From positions 1,754,651-1,818,650 of the forward strand of contig NC_072460.1 in assembly GCF_027596085.1 (NCBI RefSeq): a stretch of 64,000 nucleotides of DNA, given 5' to 3'. Each line of letters opens with the position of its first letter. Position 1 is the first letter of the stretch. This DNA is from Anoplopoma fimbria. Lineage: Eukaryota; Chordata; Actinopteri; Perciformes; Anoplopomatidae. A program made the position numbers and the translations under genes. Positions 12,785 to 27,700 of this stretch are shown one piece after another. The notes beneath the pieces were generated by a model, which did no database searches, was not told where the DNA came from, and saw only the letters and a program-made list of their open reading frames with translations.

Positions 12785-13705
12785 CAGAACGATTTCTACA
12801 GTCTGTTCAGCTGCACTGGTCAGCATTTCAAAATAGTAAAGACAGAAAGGAGTAGATCTAGTAGTAGTTGGAGTAAAGGTTTCCTCATTTTCTTTCCTTT
12901 CCTCTATTCTATATGTTTCGTTGTCCTCACTGCTTCTCTTTGACTGTTGATTAGATGCATGTTTAACCTGGTTTCCCATTTAGTGTTACTGTTCAAATCT
13001 AGTCTTTCAAGAGGCACTGATTATACTGCAATGTTTAAAATAGGTACACACTATATTTAGGTCCACAGGTCTAAGAATAAATATATCAGTATTGGCTTTC
13101 AAGATTTTGTATCAGTCCCAAACTACTGCCACTCTCTAAAAACAAGGGCCTGAAACGAGGAGTGACAAGGAATTAAGAGTAGAAGGTTGGAAACACGGAT
13201 GGAGTGAGTCATGCTTCTGTATTTAGAAAGAAATCAGAACAGAAATAGAGGAGAGCAGCAGCGGGAGCGTCAGAGCTCCTAATGGACGTACGGTTTGCTC
13301 CTGCACTTCAGGACATCTCACCACAATTAATAATACAACGGCTCGCCTTCCCCTCCTCTCTCTCCTCTCCCTTCTTCTGTCCACCCGCCTCTTCTCCATC
13401 TGTTCCTTTCATCTTGTCCTCACTGACTCCTTTTTTCATCCTCCCTCTCCCACCCAGATTTTCCCAAGTGGGATTCAAACGGGCAACTTTCTGGTCACAG
13501 TCCTGCTTTGAGTATAAATATAGCTTTTTCACTTGCTACATTTCTTCCTCCGTTTCCTTTTCTCCTCTCTTTATTACTTTTGTCCTTTTATTTCTATATT
13601 ACTTCTGTCTCTCTTTTTTGCAAATTTACTTAATTTGTCCTCCTTTTTTCTCACATTTTTGCAGCAAACTTAGCCTCTTCCATTTACTCTTTTTCTTGGT
13701 CACTG

Positions 13706-13706
13706 A

Positions 13707-13772
<66 letters not shown>

Positions 13773-13778
13773 TCTCAG
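13706..13778. repeat. (CT)n microsatellite in a pyrimidine-rich tract
   Basis: About 33 CT units with two CCC interruptions, within a C/T-rich stretch from about 13330. Confidence 0.95.
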
Positions 13779-14944
13779 TCTTGACTTATTCAGTACACCA
13801 AACTCCTTTCACTGTTTTAAGAAGTCATACAATATGCATTGAGAAACCTGACAAGACAAGCAACTTTTTCCTGCATGTGTTTTCTCAGACAGTTGCTTAT
13901 CACTGAGGTGGATGCACACAACACAACCTCGATCACTCAATAATGTTGTGTACCTTCAGTGATGAATAAGATGATACGAAATATATATTACACTATATGT
14001 GACTTTGCATTACATTGTGGAGAAAAAAATATTATTTTGATATTTAAACATAACTTTTTTCTTATACTTTCTGCTGTTGTAGACTATCTCTCAGCCCTTC
14101 TGGAACATTCTTATATCTACAATACTTTAGGATTTTCTTCATGGAAGTTTTGTAGCTGTGAAATGAAGCCAGATACCATAATCCTAATCATAAAGTATTT
14201 TAACAGCTAAGTTCTGCAATGTACACTCACGTTGCTCAAACTATACAACGTGACCCAAATACTTCCCAGCAGGCTTTCAGCCGACAGTTGACGTTACACT
14301 AATGTACTTGGCTCCATGAGAGAGATTAAACTGATTCAGTGTGATTCTCATGTTAGGAACATTTGAATGTATCTTAAACATTTCCGTTGACTATTCAAGT
14401 AAGTTTATTGTATTGTAGTTAATATATCTCACTCCTGAATCTGTCCAATCTGTTGAATATCTTAAACTGACAGTTTCACTTTTACTTACCTATCTCAAAC
14501 CATATGAATGTATGTCCCATATATCCTCTTTTAAACCTTTACATCTCACATGCAGACTTCAGACTCTTAGAGTTCTCAGCACTGTGCTGACGTCTGCATC
14601 CGGCATCGCGTGCTAACTTGCCTCCTAACAGTCGGGTCTTTAAATACCTGCAGATGACGTAAACTGAGACAGGGCACTGCGTTTCTCTCACTTAGTTTAG
14701 TCAGGCGGGAACTGCAAGTGTCATTTTAGTTTAGTGTGATGAGACCAAAGACTGATGAAGACCTGCTTGTAATTAATTTGTTGCGTAGCACACTCAAAAA
14801 TCCCAAATAAAGTGGTTATTGTTTTTTAATTGTGCCGAAAATACTTTATGTGGCATAAATGGAGTGCTCCCAGTCTGATGTTGTCTGGAGTCTACAGAGG
14901 TTGTTTCATCGATGCACCCTCGTGATTTTACTTTTTCTTTCAAA

Positions 14945-15067
<123 letters not shown>

Positions 15068-17611
15068 CTCCTCTCCCCCTGTCCTCTGTCTTCACCTCCA
15101 TTAACTCCTCTTTCTCATCCCAACTCCTCTACCTCTTATTGTATCTCTCTGCCTTTCATCTCTTCAATTATTTTCTACTCCAGAATCACTCCACGTCCTT
15201 CTGTCCTCGTCAGTCCGTCTACCTCACTGTTCCATCCTCTTCTCTCGTCTCGTCTCCTCTACTCTCCCACAGTGTTATACTGCCTTTTTCCCCTCCATGT
15301 CATCCTCCCTTCCTCATCCCACTGCTTATTTCCCTTTCTTCTCGTAACCTTGTTCCTCCTTCTGTCCTCCCTCTTCTGTCCCTGCTTGCTCTCCTCTTTC
15401 ATCTGCTCATCTCTTCATCCTTCCCCCCTATATTTGCCTCTTCTCTTCCTCATTACTTTTTTGTTCTGTACAGCTCTTGTTGTGTGGATGAGTTGCAGCT
15501 CCAATCTGGCACTTTTCTTCTTTTTGTCTCTTTTCTGAACATAATGCTCCCTGTCAGAATAAAAGGCCATGCTATAGACACTTTGTTTCTACCTTTAATT
15601 TGTCCATTGTAATACATTGCTGTGGCAACTACCTTTTGTGATCTCAAATTAAATTGTAGATCATTGCGTTAAATACTGTTATATCAAATAAGTTGAAAGT
15701 TCCACTCTTTTCATCTGACGTATTTCCTTCTAATTGCAGCAAAAACACAGATCAAACACTTCAATAGAGATCTGTGAGCTAAATGATTTTGCAGATATGT
15801 AGTTAAGTACAAACTGAAATGTCTTTTATAAATGTCTAAACAAGAGTTTTACTTAATATAAGGTACCAACTGATGACATAATAAGATTTAAAGTGCAGAA
15901 CAAAAAGCATTGCAAAAAAAACATCAAAGAAAGCGACAAATAAAGAGTTTTACATTTGATTTAAAGGCATTGAGTATTATCTAAGACTTGCTATACTGGC
16001 TTACTCTGTCAAAGTTACATTTGCATTTTCCTGTTTCCAAGTTAGATATACAGTGAGTGTCAGAAGAAGAGGATGAGAAGGAGGGCAGTGAGTTTGTACC
16101 CTCTTTATAACCACAGAGGAGCGGCTGGGGAAACATACTGTTCCAAAATGTGTCCTGCTAAATGTTTCAGTAGTGCAGGTGAGCACATGCTCTATAAATA
16201 GGTCTAGACAGAACTATGGAAATAATCCGACATCATCAGCAGTAATTTTGTTGGCTTCAACTAAAACATGCGTTGTGTTGCTGAGCTACAGCTCTATATT
16301 TAGAGGAAGTTTACACTGTTTGTCACTGAGCAGCTTTTAATCCTACGTTCTTGTCTCATGTCTGCGTTGTGGTGTTATCTGGTAGTGGAATGGCCCTTCT
16401 TATTGTACCACTAATGTTAAGAGACGTTTACCATTTATACCATAATGTGCGTTGGAAGAGACAGAGTGAGCCAAATCAAAATGTGCATCATTGGTACAAA
16501 ACAGCAGATCTCTTGGGCGTCGAGTAGATAGGTGTGTGCTGTCCTTTGAGTTCCTGTGTGCAGTACCTTTTAAGTTTTGTACTGCCCTACTTTCACTACT
16601 CTCTCCACCATGTTGTCTTTAAATGGGTCAGCAAGGAGAGCTGTTCCCTTCCCTAGGCTATACAGCTGATTAACAGCACCCCACACTCAAAAAGAGACTC
16701 CCACAGAAGCACAGTGTGTGATTCTGAAGAGTTTAAAACCCAAAGGTAAGGGGCCGATAAAGCGGAAGAAATGGGAATTCCCTCACTGGGGTGAAGAGCG
16801 AAGGAACATGAAGGGAGCCGCTGAAGGACTCTTTTTAATGTCTTTAGGTGTGGAGGTGTGAAGGATGAATACAAGGGGGATCAACCAGTCAAGTTGCAGT
16901 TTACATCCATGTCTATCCAAAATCCTATCACTTCATCACAGCAGTGACACAGAGCTTGTTTTCCTTAGAGGTTGACGCAGAGTCAGGGTGTAGGTTTCTA
17001 TTTGAAAAATACCTTAAACCGGATCTTGAGCTGTAATGGCTGACTAGATTAAATGCAGTTTAATAGTGCGTCTTTATATTTAGAATATACTGCTCTAGTA
17101 GGGGCATTTTGCATGTTAAATTAGCAGGTTGTCACATTTATTTTTGATGTACAAGGTATTTCAATCCTAAAAAAAATGATGTGATTAACATTGAATGAAT
17201 GCCAACATGCACGGACAGATGAATAAAAGATGAGTTAACAAATTAAAAGTTGGTGTGATTTAAAAAAGAATCTGTACTAAAGAGCAGCTGGCACAATCTT
17301 TTTTAACTGTTTTCTACTTAACCCCCATTGAACTTAAAGGGCAGTTGCTGGATCATAGTGTGTTTGATTTCTCAGATGTCCTGCCTTCACTTAAATTGTA
17401 AATCGTTGATTGTATTGCATTGCATCAATTGACCCATTCTCTGCAATAAGACAAAGAAAAATAGCCAGCAGCAGAATCCTCCCTTTAACCTGATGGTTTT
17501 TTATTTATTTTATTTTAAATCTGTTCATGTTATTCCTTAATTAATCTATTAGCATTGGGCTAGTAAGCATGTGTTTCCCAGTCAGAGTGTCTTAGTGATA
17601 GAGGGCATGGG

Positions 17612-17650
17612 TGGCTCAGGTGCAAAGGACGCTGGTGGTTCAAGCCATTT
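17612..17650 (+). mobile_element. Possible tRNA-like promoter remnant (SINE fragment)
   Basis: TGGCTCAGGTG (17612-17622) fits the RNA polymerase III A-box consensus, and GGTTCAAGCC follows about 15 bases later as a degenerate B box. The spacing is too short for an intact tRNA. Confidence 0.25.
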
Positions 17651-19960
17651 TGGTGGCGGCAGGTCAGGGACTTGGACAATATAAAAAGCTAACATGGCAT
17701 AGCAAAAAAAAGTGGTAAAAAGGATGGAAAAGTGCTTGGTTACCTATTTTTTTCTTTAGGTGAAAGACATTATCTTGTCTTTTCCTTTTGACACAACATT
17801 TCCTAGGATCTCTGAACGCAGCATCAGCTCTACTGGAGCAGAGTACTAAGCTCTGACAGCAGGAAGCTTGGCAGCCGCTGTAACTTAGAGACTTATCGTA
17901 CTGCGTGGGTACTGAAGTAAAAGCGATGTCTATTTTTACGTCTCTCTCTTTCTGCTTCTCTCAGGGGTTTCTGATGTTTTCATATCAGAGACAAACACGT
18001 TGATCCCCCTTTCTTTTACATGTTATCTCTCTCTTACACACCATTTTAAAAAGGAAATGAATGACTCATGAGCTGAATTGTGCGTGTGTGTTTCTCTGTG
18101 TGTATAAGATAGATCACACAATAACACACACAATACTTTACATCATAAAGGGAGAATGTGCTCTTTACAGGAAACACACTACACACACACACAGTCATGA
18201 CTCACGTCGATAATTGAGTGAAAAAGGTTGAATTACTCAGACTCACTCGTCTCATCTGTCCTTTTTTGTCTTTCTATTTCTTGCTGTCTTTCATGGTTCC
18301 ACCAATCTCATTTGTTCAGTAAATGCACCATTTAAACTCCTACACTGACGGAGGTGGAGGTGTGTGTTTTGGGGTCGTGACAGGCAGAGAGAACATTGAT
18401 TCACGCCTTATTTTCCATTCACTTGCTTCCTGTCTGTATCTCAGGAGGGTAGCGGAGCAGATGAATGAATCACACCTCCCTCTGCTCTCCACATGGGCCC
18501 ATTCACAGATTTGGACATTTTATTACGATTCATTTCATATGTTAGAGCTGAATCGGAAAGATCAACAGGAAGTAGTTTGAACTTTAAATGTTGCACCTTA
18601 AGTGCTGGAAGTAGAACACAAAGCTTCATCAGGTGAGGATGTTGTTTGATATGTCGACAAAAAGATCCATATTGAAATGCAAGATGATGAGAAAAAAGGC
18701 TGAAAATGATGCAGTCTTTTTATTTTACTTTTAAAGCAACAGACAATACAAAGAATAAGAATACCCTTTACCCCCTTACGTGTTTGTTCAGGTTATGATG
18801 TAGGCATGACCACTCAAGTCCAAGAAAAGTCCCAGATTTAGGTCAGAGTCAAAGGGTTAAACTGCTGTTTGATAATGAAGCTTTACATGTAAACAAATGC
18901 AAATCCAGGTGAGCATGCTGCAGTCTGACCTTTCAATTAGAAGATCCATGTTTAAGATGCTCATTTCACTCCTTAATCTATCCGTTAAAGATGACCACTT
19001 TCCAGAGATCCGGCAGCCATTTTGGCCTGAATTTGCGACCAGCTACTGACACCATAAGAAATTCATGCCTTTTTAAATAAGTTACACTGACCTCGATTTC
19101 TTAAGTTTTAGATTTAGAGTCAGGTTGTGTTGCACACATTAGGAAAAATGTCAGATATACTGTTATAAGTAAGGCCAAGAACAGAAAGTAAGAAAAGATA
19201 CAACATAGGAATATCACAAGACACCCAAAATGAGACTCATGAGGAAAGTTGAAATCAATTCTATCTATTTTTAAATATTCATCATATGTCCGCTGCTGGC
19301 TCATGTGCAAATGTCCACATATTGAAGTTCAAATCCTTTATAACTCCAACATGCTGTATAAACGATCCCTGACAGCCTGACTATGTCCTCTGTGGTTGCC
19401 ATGACGAATGATGGTGGTCCGTCTGCCAATCAGTTGTCATATCCTCTATGTGTGGCTGCCTGTCGCTGACACTGACAGTTACCAAGATGTGACAGACACA
19501 CACACACTCTCACACAGCAACACACAAATATAAACAAACCATCACTCAAGCATATGTGTAGATACAGATAAATGTTGGCACACTTGTCTCGTAAGGTCTG
19601 TACACATAGAAACACATTTTTACAACCATAGATACACTTATAGTACACACAGAGGCACAGGCATAAGAATACAGGCACATAACTACTTAGCTTTAATATC
19701 TATGTTTGAGAGAGAAAGAAAGAAGGTAAGACAGACAGAGAGACTGACGGGAGAGAAAGAGGGAGAAAGGAAAGAGAGAAAAGAAGGGAAGCACCAGAAA
19801 AGCCATGAAGAGAGACAAGAGGGGGGAGATTGGAAGTGAAGGATTGAGAGAAGAGAGAAAACCAAGGGAATGACTTAGATGATGACTCAGCCGTGCGACA
19901 GAGAGCGAATCTGACAGAGCGAGCAAGAGAATTAACCAGCGAGAGTGAAGTGGTCAGAGG

Positions 19961-19961
<1 letters not shown>

Positions 19962-20013
<52 letters not shown>
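19962..20013. repeat. (GA)n microsatellite in a purine-rich tract
   Basis: About 26 GA units ending a purine-rich stretch that starts near 19705. Confidence 0.96.
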
Positions 20014-20016
<3 letters not shown>

Positions 20017-21395
20017 GTACCCAGCCAGATCCATTCAGTGTGTTTTTCCTCCAGCCCCCCATGTGCTGCTGACTGAATGGCTGATTCCCAGGCGGGCCGC
20101 GCCATCCTGTTGGTGTTTGTGGGGGTGTTCTCTTTCTCTGCTGGCTGTCCTGCCCTGGAGACTGAAGCCTGATGTGTTTGTGCTCCATTACCTCCTCCGT
20201 TCATCCCTCCTTCCTTCCAGCTGTTCTCCTCTACCCACTCTCTCCTTCTCTCTCTTTCACCCTCTTGCCTCTATCTTCTGCTGCTTCACTGACATTAGGA
20301 TTGTTGACATGGATACCTTTGGACTACAAATCTTGATTATATCATGTTACATCAAACACATTATTTCCTAAATGACACCAGAGATTAGTGAAGCAGTAAA
20401 TTATAAAATATTTCATGAATAAATGACATATCTATGAGTGATTTGAGCAAACTAAATACTGTAATGTGTCAAGTAAAACACTTATATTTCACATTCAAAC
20501 CCAGAAGGAGAGGGATCATATCCTTTGAGCCACTGGAAGGATTCAATCTGAAACATGGGTGCACAGGGTATTGGGTGTGGTGTAACTATCCTACTGATGG
20601 GAATGCACATTATATAAGATTCATCAAGACAAGTGGTAAAATTGATTTTTTTAGTAATTAAATCAACAGCAAAATAAAAATAAAAACGGATCATATATCA
20701 GGGAGATCTGTCAAAAATATTTAAGCCTTAAAATATGATACCAATTACTCAAAATTATAAATCAATGAAAACCCTAAACTGAGAACATAAAAAGACTCTG
20801 TTGACATCCAGACTAATGAAACTCAGGAAGGTTACATTTTATTTAGTTTTTTAACAGACTGGCACCCCTGAAGCGGTTGTGAGTAAAACCCTCCCACACA
20901 ACACTGCCAGGGTTTGTCCGATCTGCCACTTGATACAACAATAATAATAAAACAAAACACATTCAGTAGCTTTGGTCAGGGAACCACCAAATCTGTGGCT
21001 CATTTTTACGGAGCATTCACATTCTTTTCCATTGGACACCTTGGCGATCCCTTACATATAATCACAAGTATCTTTGCCAATAAAAAATGTCTATATATAG
21101 TTTGAAGATAATGACATAGTGAGTCATCAACAGCACAGTATCTAAAATGATAACAGTGTTGAAATTGAGAACAGGCTATTTAAATCACAGTCCTGTTTTG
21201 ATCTCACTCCATTACATTTCATGCACCACTCAGGAAACACACAAAAACACACACAAACACACACTCACACACTCAAATGTATTACCTCCTTCTGTAATTC
21301 AGGCGTGGGTGTTGAATTAGTTCTGTCACTAGCATGTTGTTCATCTGCTCTGCTCAGTGGGATACATGATGACTAATGGCAGTGTGGAAAGACAT

Positions 21396-21507
<112 letters not shown>

Positions 21508-21562
21508 ATGTAGGCATGCAATGTCTCATAATGGTTTTGAAGCCACCAATCAGCACACAGAT

Positions 21563-21587
21563 ACACACACACACACACACACACACT
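21563..21587. repeat. Short (CA)n microsatellite
   Basis: About 12 CA units. Confidence 0.95.
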
Positions 21588-22113
21588 CTCTGATATTGCA
21601 TTCATGGTGACAAATTTGAGCAATACTGGTCCTCACAAGCACATAGAGAGAGAAAGAGAGAGAAAGTGATGGATGGCTAAAGGAGAGTGAGATGGGAATG
21701 AGCAAAAAGGTTAGGATTGGACGGTTCCATGACGCAGAGCGGGGGTGAAAAGAGTAGAGAAAGGAAACGGTAGAGAGTCAGGCACTGAGAGTACACCAAA
21801 CAGAATCGTATATTTCATTATTTACTGTACACGTGTATGTAAATCATCGTATGTAGCGCATCAATATATGTTTCAGTTTGTGTGCAGTTGCTGGACAAAT
21901 GTGTGTTGAAGATGAAATAATTAAATACATTTGAAAATTCCTTTCCCATTTGTGCACACACGATTCATGCGATCACTGGAAATTTTGCCCGATGGCAGCG
22001 TTCTAGTTTGTGAGGAAAAAACCATTTAAACCAGTGAGCCCGACATCCTGTTTGCTGAAATACAGCACCAATGGTTTCCTCTGATTGGTGCTTTTCAGCT
22101 CTGGACTTCTACA

Positions 22114-22261
<148 letters not shown>

Positions 22262-22890
22262 ACTAGAAAAATCCAGCTGCAACCAGCAGCTCAGTGGTTT
22301 GTATTCCACTGCTGCTCTCTCCCTCTCTACAGTAGCTTTCTCTCCCTCTCTCTGCCTCTTCTCATTCTCTGTTCCACTGTATCTCCCCCACACTTCCCCA
22401 CCTCTGTCTCCTTCTGTATCATTTTTCTTTGGAATTTCGCAATGCTAATGGACTCCTCTTTTCCATCTTTAACAGACTAACTAGCTCCACATGACTCTGT
22501 GAGGTAATTTAATTATTTACAGCAAATAAGAAATACAGCTCTCATACCAAAAGCAGCTGTCTGTCCCCCTGCTGGTGGGTTAGGGTTTAACTTTGATGTC
22601 GCCTCTGTCCGTGGTGCTGACTGCTGCTGCTGCTTGAATGAACATCTGGTAGCCTGTTCTTAATGGATCAATTTTAAAGATTTGAATTAGTTTATGAAGG
22701 AGTTTGTCATCAACAATACATTACTTATTATATTATTATATTATCACAAGCAAATACCTTCAGACAGCACCTTCTCTACACAAGCATGGGTGGCGGTAAG
22801 GGAAGATGGAGACTCGCTGTGACAGAGGTGGTCTATGGAGGGACAGTCAGGTGTCAGCCCATATTTGAAAGCGTAACACAAGAAGCCTTA

Positions 22891-22916
22891 GTCTGTCTGT
22901 CTGTCTGTCTGTCTGT
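22891..22916. repeat. (GTCT)n tetranucleotide repeat
   Basis: Six and a half GTCT units. Confidence 0.95.
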
Positions 22917-23727
22917 TTATCTACATTCAAATGAAATTATACACTTGCTAACTGCAAAAATGATAAATAACATAAGAAACGCAGCCAAGCAGTCTATTGA
23001 CTCACTGTCTGGTTGTCGGTTCCAAACTCAGTTTTTCTGTGAAATAACAGAGATGACGAAATAAGAGGGATGAGATCGAGAAGGAGAGACAGCAGAAAAC
23101 AGAGAAAGAGATAAAAGAAAAAGATGATGAGAACGAAAACTGTGTCTCAGCAGCGAGCTCCTGTGCAGCTGTCAATCTCCTGCTGTAGCCTCATATTTAA
23201 AATGAATCACTATATTTAGTGACACATCTCTTCAGCAGACTGTCAGCTCCACTTCTCTCCGCGTCCACGTCTCAAATTACCATCTTCACAAATAGACACT
23301 GCGCTTTCCTCCACTTTATTATGCTAATAGTGTCGGTAGCCATGGGATGTCTGTTTTTTTTCTGAAGTATAATGGATGTTGGATAACCGTCTCAACTAGA
23401 CCTTTTTAGATGTTGAAGAAGCCCACATTTTACATCAGTAGGCTGGAGAAGCAGAACAAACATATGTTTTGGTTATTTTTCCATTGTTTGTTTTCACATT
23501 TCATCACCTATAAGGCAGTGATACCGAAAGAAGGCATCAATCATATCCATATGGTGTACAAAAAAAATACAAAAATGCATGTGTGCCAATGAAATTAGTT
23601 AGTAAGTAAAGCAGGATGATTGAGAGAGTTTTATGGCAAATAGAAAGCGAGGGAGAAAGAAGAGCAGGTGTTCTATGTCTGCAATTCCCTTGGTAGAGGA
23701 GGGTAAATTGATCTCGCCTCCCCGGTA

Positions 23728-23816
<89 letters not shown>
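23728..23816. repeat. (CA)n microsatellite
   Basis: About 44 units. Confidence 0.98.
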
Positions 23817-23818
<2 letters not shown>

Positions 23819-23967
23819 CTGTTAAAACAAGCAATAAACTATTAGAAAACACCCCCTGGAGCACTTTAGCGAATCAAATTACAGTCCAGGCTTCTCTGAA
23901 TCCAATGGGGTAGAGTCTGCCCTATAACTCACCAATCAGCTCTCTTAGATACAAAAAATATTTTACT

Positions 23968-23970
<3 letters not shown>

Positions 23971-24048
<78 letters not shown>

Positions 24049-24069
24049 ATGTGTGTGCATGTGTGTGTA
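23971..24069. repeat. (TG)n microsatellite with GCATG interruptions
   Basis: About 38 pure units, then TGCATGTGTGTGCATG variants at the 3' end; it faces the (CA)n at 23728-23816. Confidence 0.97.
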
Positions 24070-24488
24070 TGCACCAGTGCTGAAGTGGTGAAAGGCAGTT
24101 AATGTCCTGTAGGGTGAAGGTATCTTTAACACTAAGTTGTCCCAAGGGAGAGATAACAGTGTAGTCACTCCACAGTAGTGCAATGCAGTGTATGTGTAGT
24201 GTGGTGGCATGCTACTGTATACTTTTTTTTATTATTGTCATTAATAGTCAAACATCAGGCTGGAGATCTGAAAATAGCTGCTGCGCAAATGATGTCCCCA
24301 TGATCTCTTTATTCTATTCTTCTCTAGTTGGCAGCGTCTCATGGTCATCGAAACCTTTACTTCTATCTTTGCCAGGGCCATTGACTTTCTTAGAAAACAA
24401 GGACTTCTTGGTCTTTTTAAGAAGTATTCTCATTTGCTCTCTTGCTGAGAGTCAGCTGAGAAGACCAATACCACTCATGTTTATCCAA

Positions 24489-24802
24489 TAAGCATGCAGC
24501 AGCCAGTTAGCTTAGCATAAAGACTGGATACAGCTAGCCTGCTTTTGTCCAAAGGTAAATATATCTACCACCTTTAAAAATGGCTAATAAACACATTATA
24601 TCTCATTTATATAATACATACAAAGATCAAAGTGTAAAACCACTGCTGGAACAGTGAACATCATGGTCACTATGAGGTTGCCAGGCAACCAGTGAAGACC
24701 AACTAGCTGTTTCCAGTATCGAGTGATATCGATATTTTCCTCTAACTCTTGGCAAGAAAGCAAATAGGCAGTTTTCTTAAAACGTCAAACTATTTCTTTA
24801 AC
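24489..24802 (+). mobile_element. Teleost interspersed repeat (CCAGTTAGCTTAGC type)
   Basis: The sequence shows in order CCAGTTAGCTTAGCATAAAG, ACTGGATACAGCTAGCCTGC, TTTTGTCCAAAGGTAA, ATTATATCTCATTT, CAAAGTGTAAAA, GGTTGCCAGGCAACC and a tail GCAAGAAAGCAAATA ... GTCAAACTATTTCTTTAA. This is the layout of a short non-coding repeat seen repeatedly in percomorph fish genomes. The family name and class are not certain from memory. Confidence 0.75.
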
Positions 24803-27010
24803 CCTTCTTTAACCCTATTTCTTTAAGGATTGCTTTTAGGGTTAAGAATGGACTTGGCATTGACAAACATTGGCAGTTGCTGAACTAGTGCCTGGTGGCT
24901 GAAGTGAATCCATACAGTATGAGTGCAGGTTGTGTTTGTGGCTTGTTGTGCTGCCATCACCTTCACCTTCTTTCATTTTCTCTCAAATCTAGACTCCAAA
25001 TTAAATCCTACTTTCTCCACTTTTTTTTTTTTATCATTTTCACATTAAGCCTCTGAATAACTTCTGAGACTGTTTGTCCTCAGTCGACTCTGAGTCAATT
25101 ATGAATATCACTACAGATATATTCCAAAAGCTTGCGTTTGGGTTTACCAAGCAGCTATCTTATACATTGGAGCTATTAGCAATAGACAGTATTTGTTCTA
25201 AGCGATGACAAACACATTCTGGACCAATCTCTTTATTGAAACTGCAGATGAAACTGTTGATTATGCGAATTCTGACAAAGACAGATTATATACAACATAC
25301 AGTCGTAAGTCTACATGTGTGTTTCTCCTCAGTGTGCTGTTTCAGAAGATTGGATGCTACGCTCCTGTTCTTTCATGCGTGCCTTCCCATTTTCTCTCTA
25401 TTGATTTCACTGTCAGGGATCTTCTTAGCCATGTGTGTGAATTAACGGTTATTGGTTATTGATCTGTGATGGGTGGTTTCTTTTCCATTTCAGTTCTTTA
25501 GATCACACCAAAACACAAATGGACTAAATGTAACATAAACACACAATCTGATGAGTTTGGTCACTAAAACCTTTGGTAAATTTTCATTGGCTGAGTTTAG
25601 ATATTCTGATGGCTTGTTCACGGTGTGTTTTGATTTTCTGGTTGATTGTCAGTAAAATATATAATAAACTGGAATAATCCATTCAAAAGGACAGTCTTTC
25701 CCCCAGTCATTTCTCTCACTACGTTTGGTGGCCCTCGTGTCAGTGGAACAGCACTCTCTGGTTAGGACTGTCTGTCGTGCTCTGTGTGTAAAATGATGAA
25801 ATGATGGGGGCAGAACATTGACACTGTCATCTAATCAATGCCAATCTGAGCTGCAGACGGGCAGCGTGTCAGCACTGCCAAGAGATGACAAATAATCAGC
25901 GTGTAGTGATCGTGTCTCCCTGCAGATCCTCCAACAGCAGTGAGATGGAAACAAATGCACAGGGTGGAAGGGGATGATACTCTATGCAAATATGTTTGTT
26001 CCAACAGTGATATTAAAGAATAACAGCATTAGCATTAGCCAAAACCTATTACTCCTTGTTCTTTCTGTCTAAAGCACATATTATTTATTTTTGCAGCCCC
26101 CATTTTTTAACCTAATCTATATTTCTCATTTTGGTCCATCACATTTAACATGTGCATACATTAACACAAATACTATCGCTGGTATTTCTTCCCCACGTAT
26201 GAAATCATACAAGCTAAACTGAACTTAACGCACCTCAATGTTATAGTAGCGCAATAGAAGGTGTAGGAGGCTGCACTTCAGGTTGAGATATGGGAAAGAG
26301 ACGTTTTTTTGTGAGAGAGAAGGAGAAAGTAGAAGAAAGAGAAAGAGAAAGAGCATAGGGTGTGTTTACAGCTTTAGAAAAAGCTTAGACAGACAGGAAA
26401 CAATTTAAGAGACGCTGAAAAAGGAAAATAAAATAAAAGGGAAAAGAATAGACAAGCAGCTGCAGCAGTGTGAATCATCTGGAGGCCCCGTCTCTCAGAG
26501 CAGGTGGATAATTCCACAGCGCAGTGTGAGCACGCTCCGACAGAGAGACCTGATTGGATGGGAGGGTAAAAGCCCCTGCTCTGTGAGTGTGTTTCTAAGT
26601 ACGTGCACAGACACTGTGTGCACACTGTGTGTTTGCAGCTGTCTGAATATGTTGCGTTTCTCTTTTTTATTTTTGGGCACGAGCGTATGTGAATGCAGGT
26701 TCGGGGTAGTGCGTGTCCCATGCGGTGTGTTACCGGTGATGTTTGGGGAGTTGATGTCAAATGCTTCACGAACGCCATCCTGCAGCTGCCACCCAGTCGA
26801 GGGTCACCCCATCCTCTCAGATCTCACCCGCCCAGGCCCCAAAACAAGCAGGAGGACGTACTGCCATACAGATGAGGCTGTTTTCTGTTGAAGTGCCCTT
26901 GAGCCAGACACTGAATCCCACACATGGTAGAGTGCAGACTGACCCAGATATTGTTTGGCTGCACAGTGTGTGCGATTTGAGAGGCTGACTCAGCTCGCTG
27001 TTAGTCAGGG

Positions 27011-27154
<144 letters not shown>

Positions 27155-27203
27155 AGTGAGTTAGACAGTGAAGGACAGACAACACTGACCTTTACACACT
27201 CTT

Positions 27204-27205
<2 letters not shown>

Positions 27206-27264
<59 letters not shown>
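27206..27264. repeat. (TG)n microsatellite
   Basis: About 29 units, only about 50 bases from the (CA)n(GA)n array and complementary to it. Confidence 0.98.
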
Positions 27265-27265
<1 letters not shown>

Positions 27266-27387
27266 CATACTGTATTACTGCCGGGGGCCAGGTTGACCTC
27301 TACAAAAGTGTCAACCTTTTGGTAATTTGAGGAAATATTTCACTTCAATTATTATAGTATTGGTACATTCTCGTTTTTATTCTCACG

Positions 27388-27700
27388 TCCATCCATCAAA
27401 TGTAACCGCTTATCCTTTCCGGGGTCGTGGGGGAGTCGATCTCACCAGATATTGGGCTGACACATGCAATATAGACAGACGACCGTCCTCACTCACATTC
27501 ACACCTACGGGCAATTTAGAGTAAGCAATTAACCTTAGCTGCATGTCTTTGGACCGTGGGAGGAAGAACCCTGAGGCACACCCGCTGACACGTTGAGAAC
27601 ACGCAAACTCCACACACAGAGAAAGTCCGTCAAGCCCGGGAGTAGAACCCTGGCCCGTCCTGCTGTGAAGTCATTATCTGGGCTACACCACCGTGCAGCC
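27388..27700 (+). mobile_element. Teleost interspersed repeat (CCATCCATC...CCACCGTGC type)
   Basis: It shows CCATCCATCAAATGTAACCG, CTTATCC, GGGGTCGTGGGGG, CACACCTACGGGCAATTTAG, AGTAAGCAATTAACCTTAGC, TGCATGTCTTTGGACCGTGG, GAGGAAG, GAGAACACGCAAACTCCACA and CACCACCGTGC. This is the ordered consensus of a very common fish repeat that ends in a tRNA-like GAACCC...CTGTG...CCACCGTGC segment. Non-coding and diverged. Confidence 0.75.

Noticed and set aside
13282..13842. 186-codon hydrophobic open frame in the intron
   Set aside because: It reads a C/T-rich tract (Ser, Leu, Phe, Pro codons) and a CT microsatellite; it has no family resemblance and no splice partner.
15139..15612. 157-codon and 208-codon Ser/Leu/Phe-rich open frames
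   Set aside because: They come from a pyrimidine-rich stretch; no domain, no conservation signal.
26374..26778. Open frame with Cys residues suggesting a small zinc-binding protein
   Set aside because: Cysteines are irregular, there is no recognised motif, and the frame ends in Phe/Leu-rich sequence from a purine-rich tract on the other strand.
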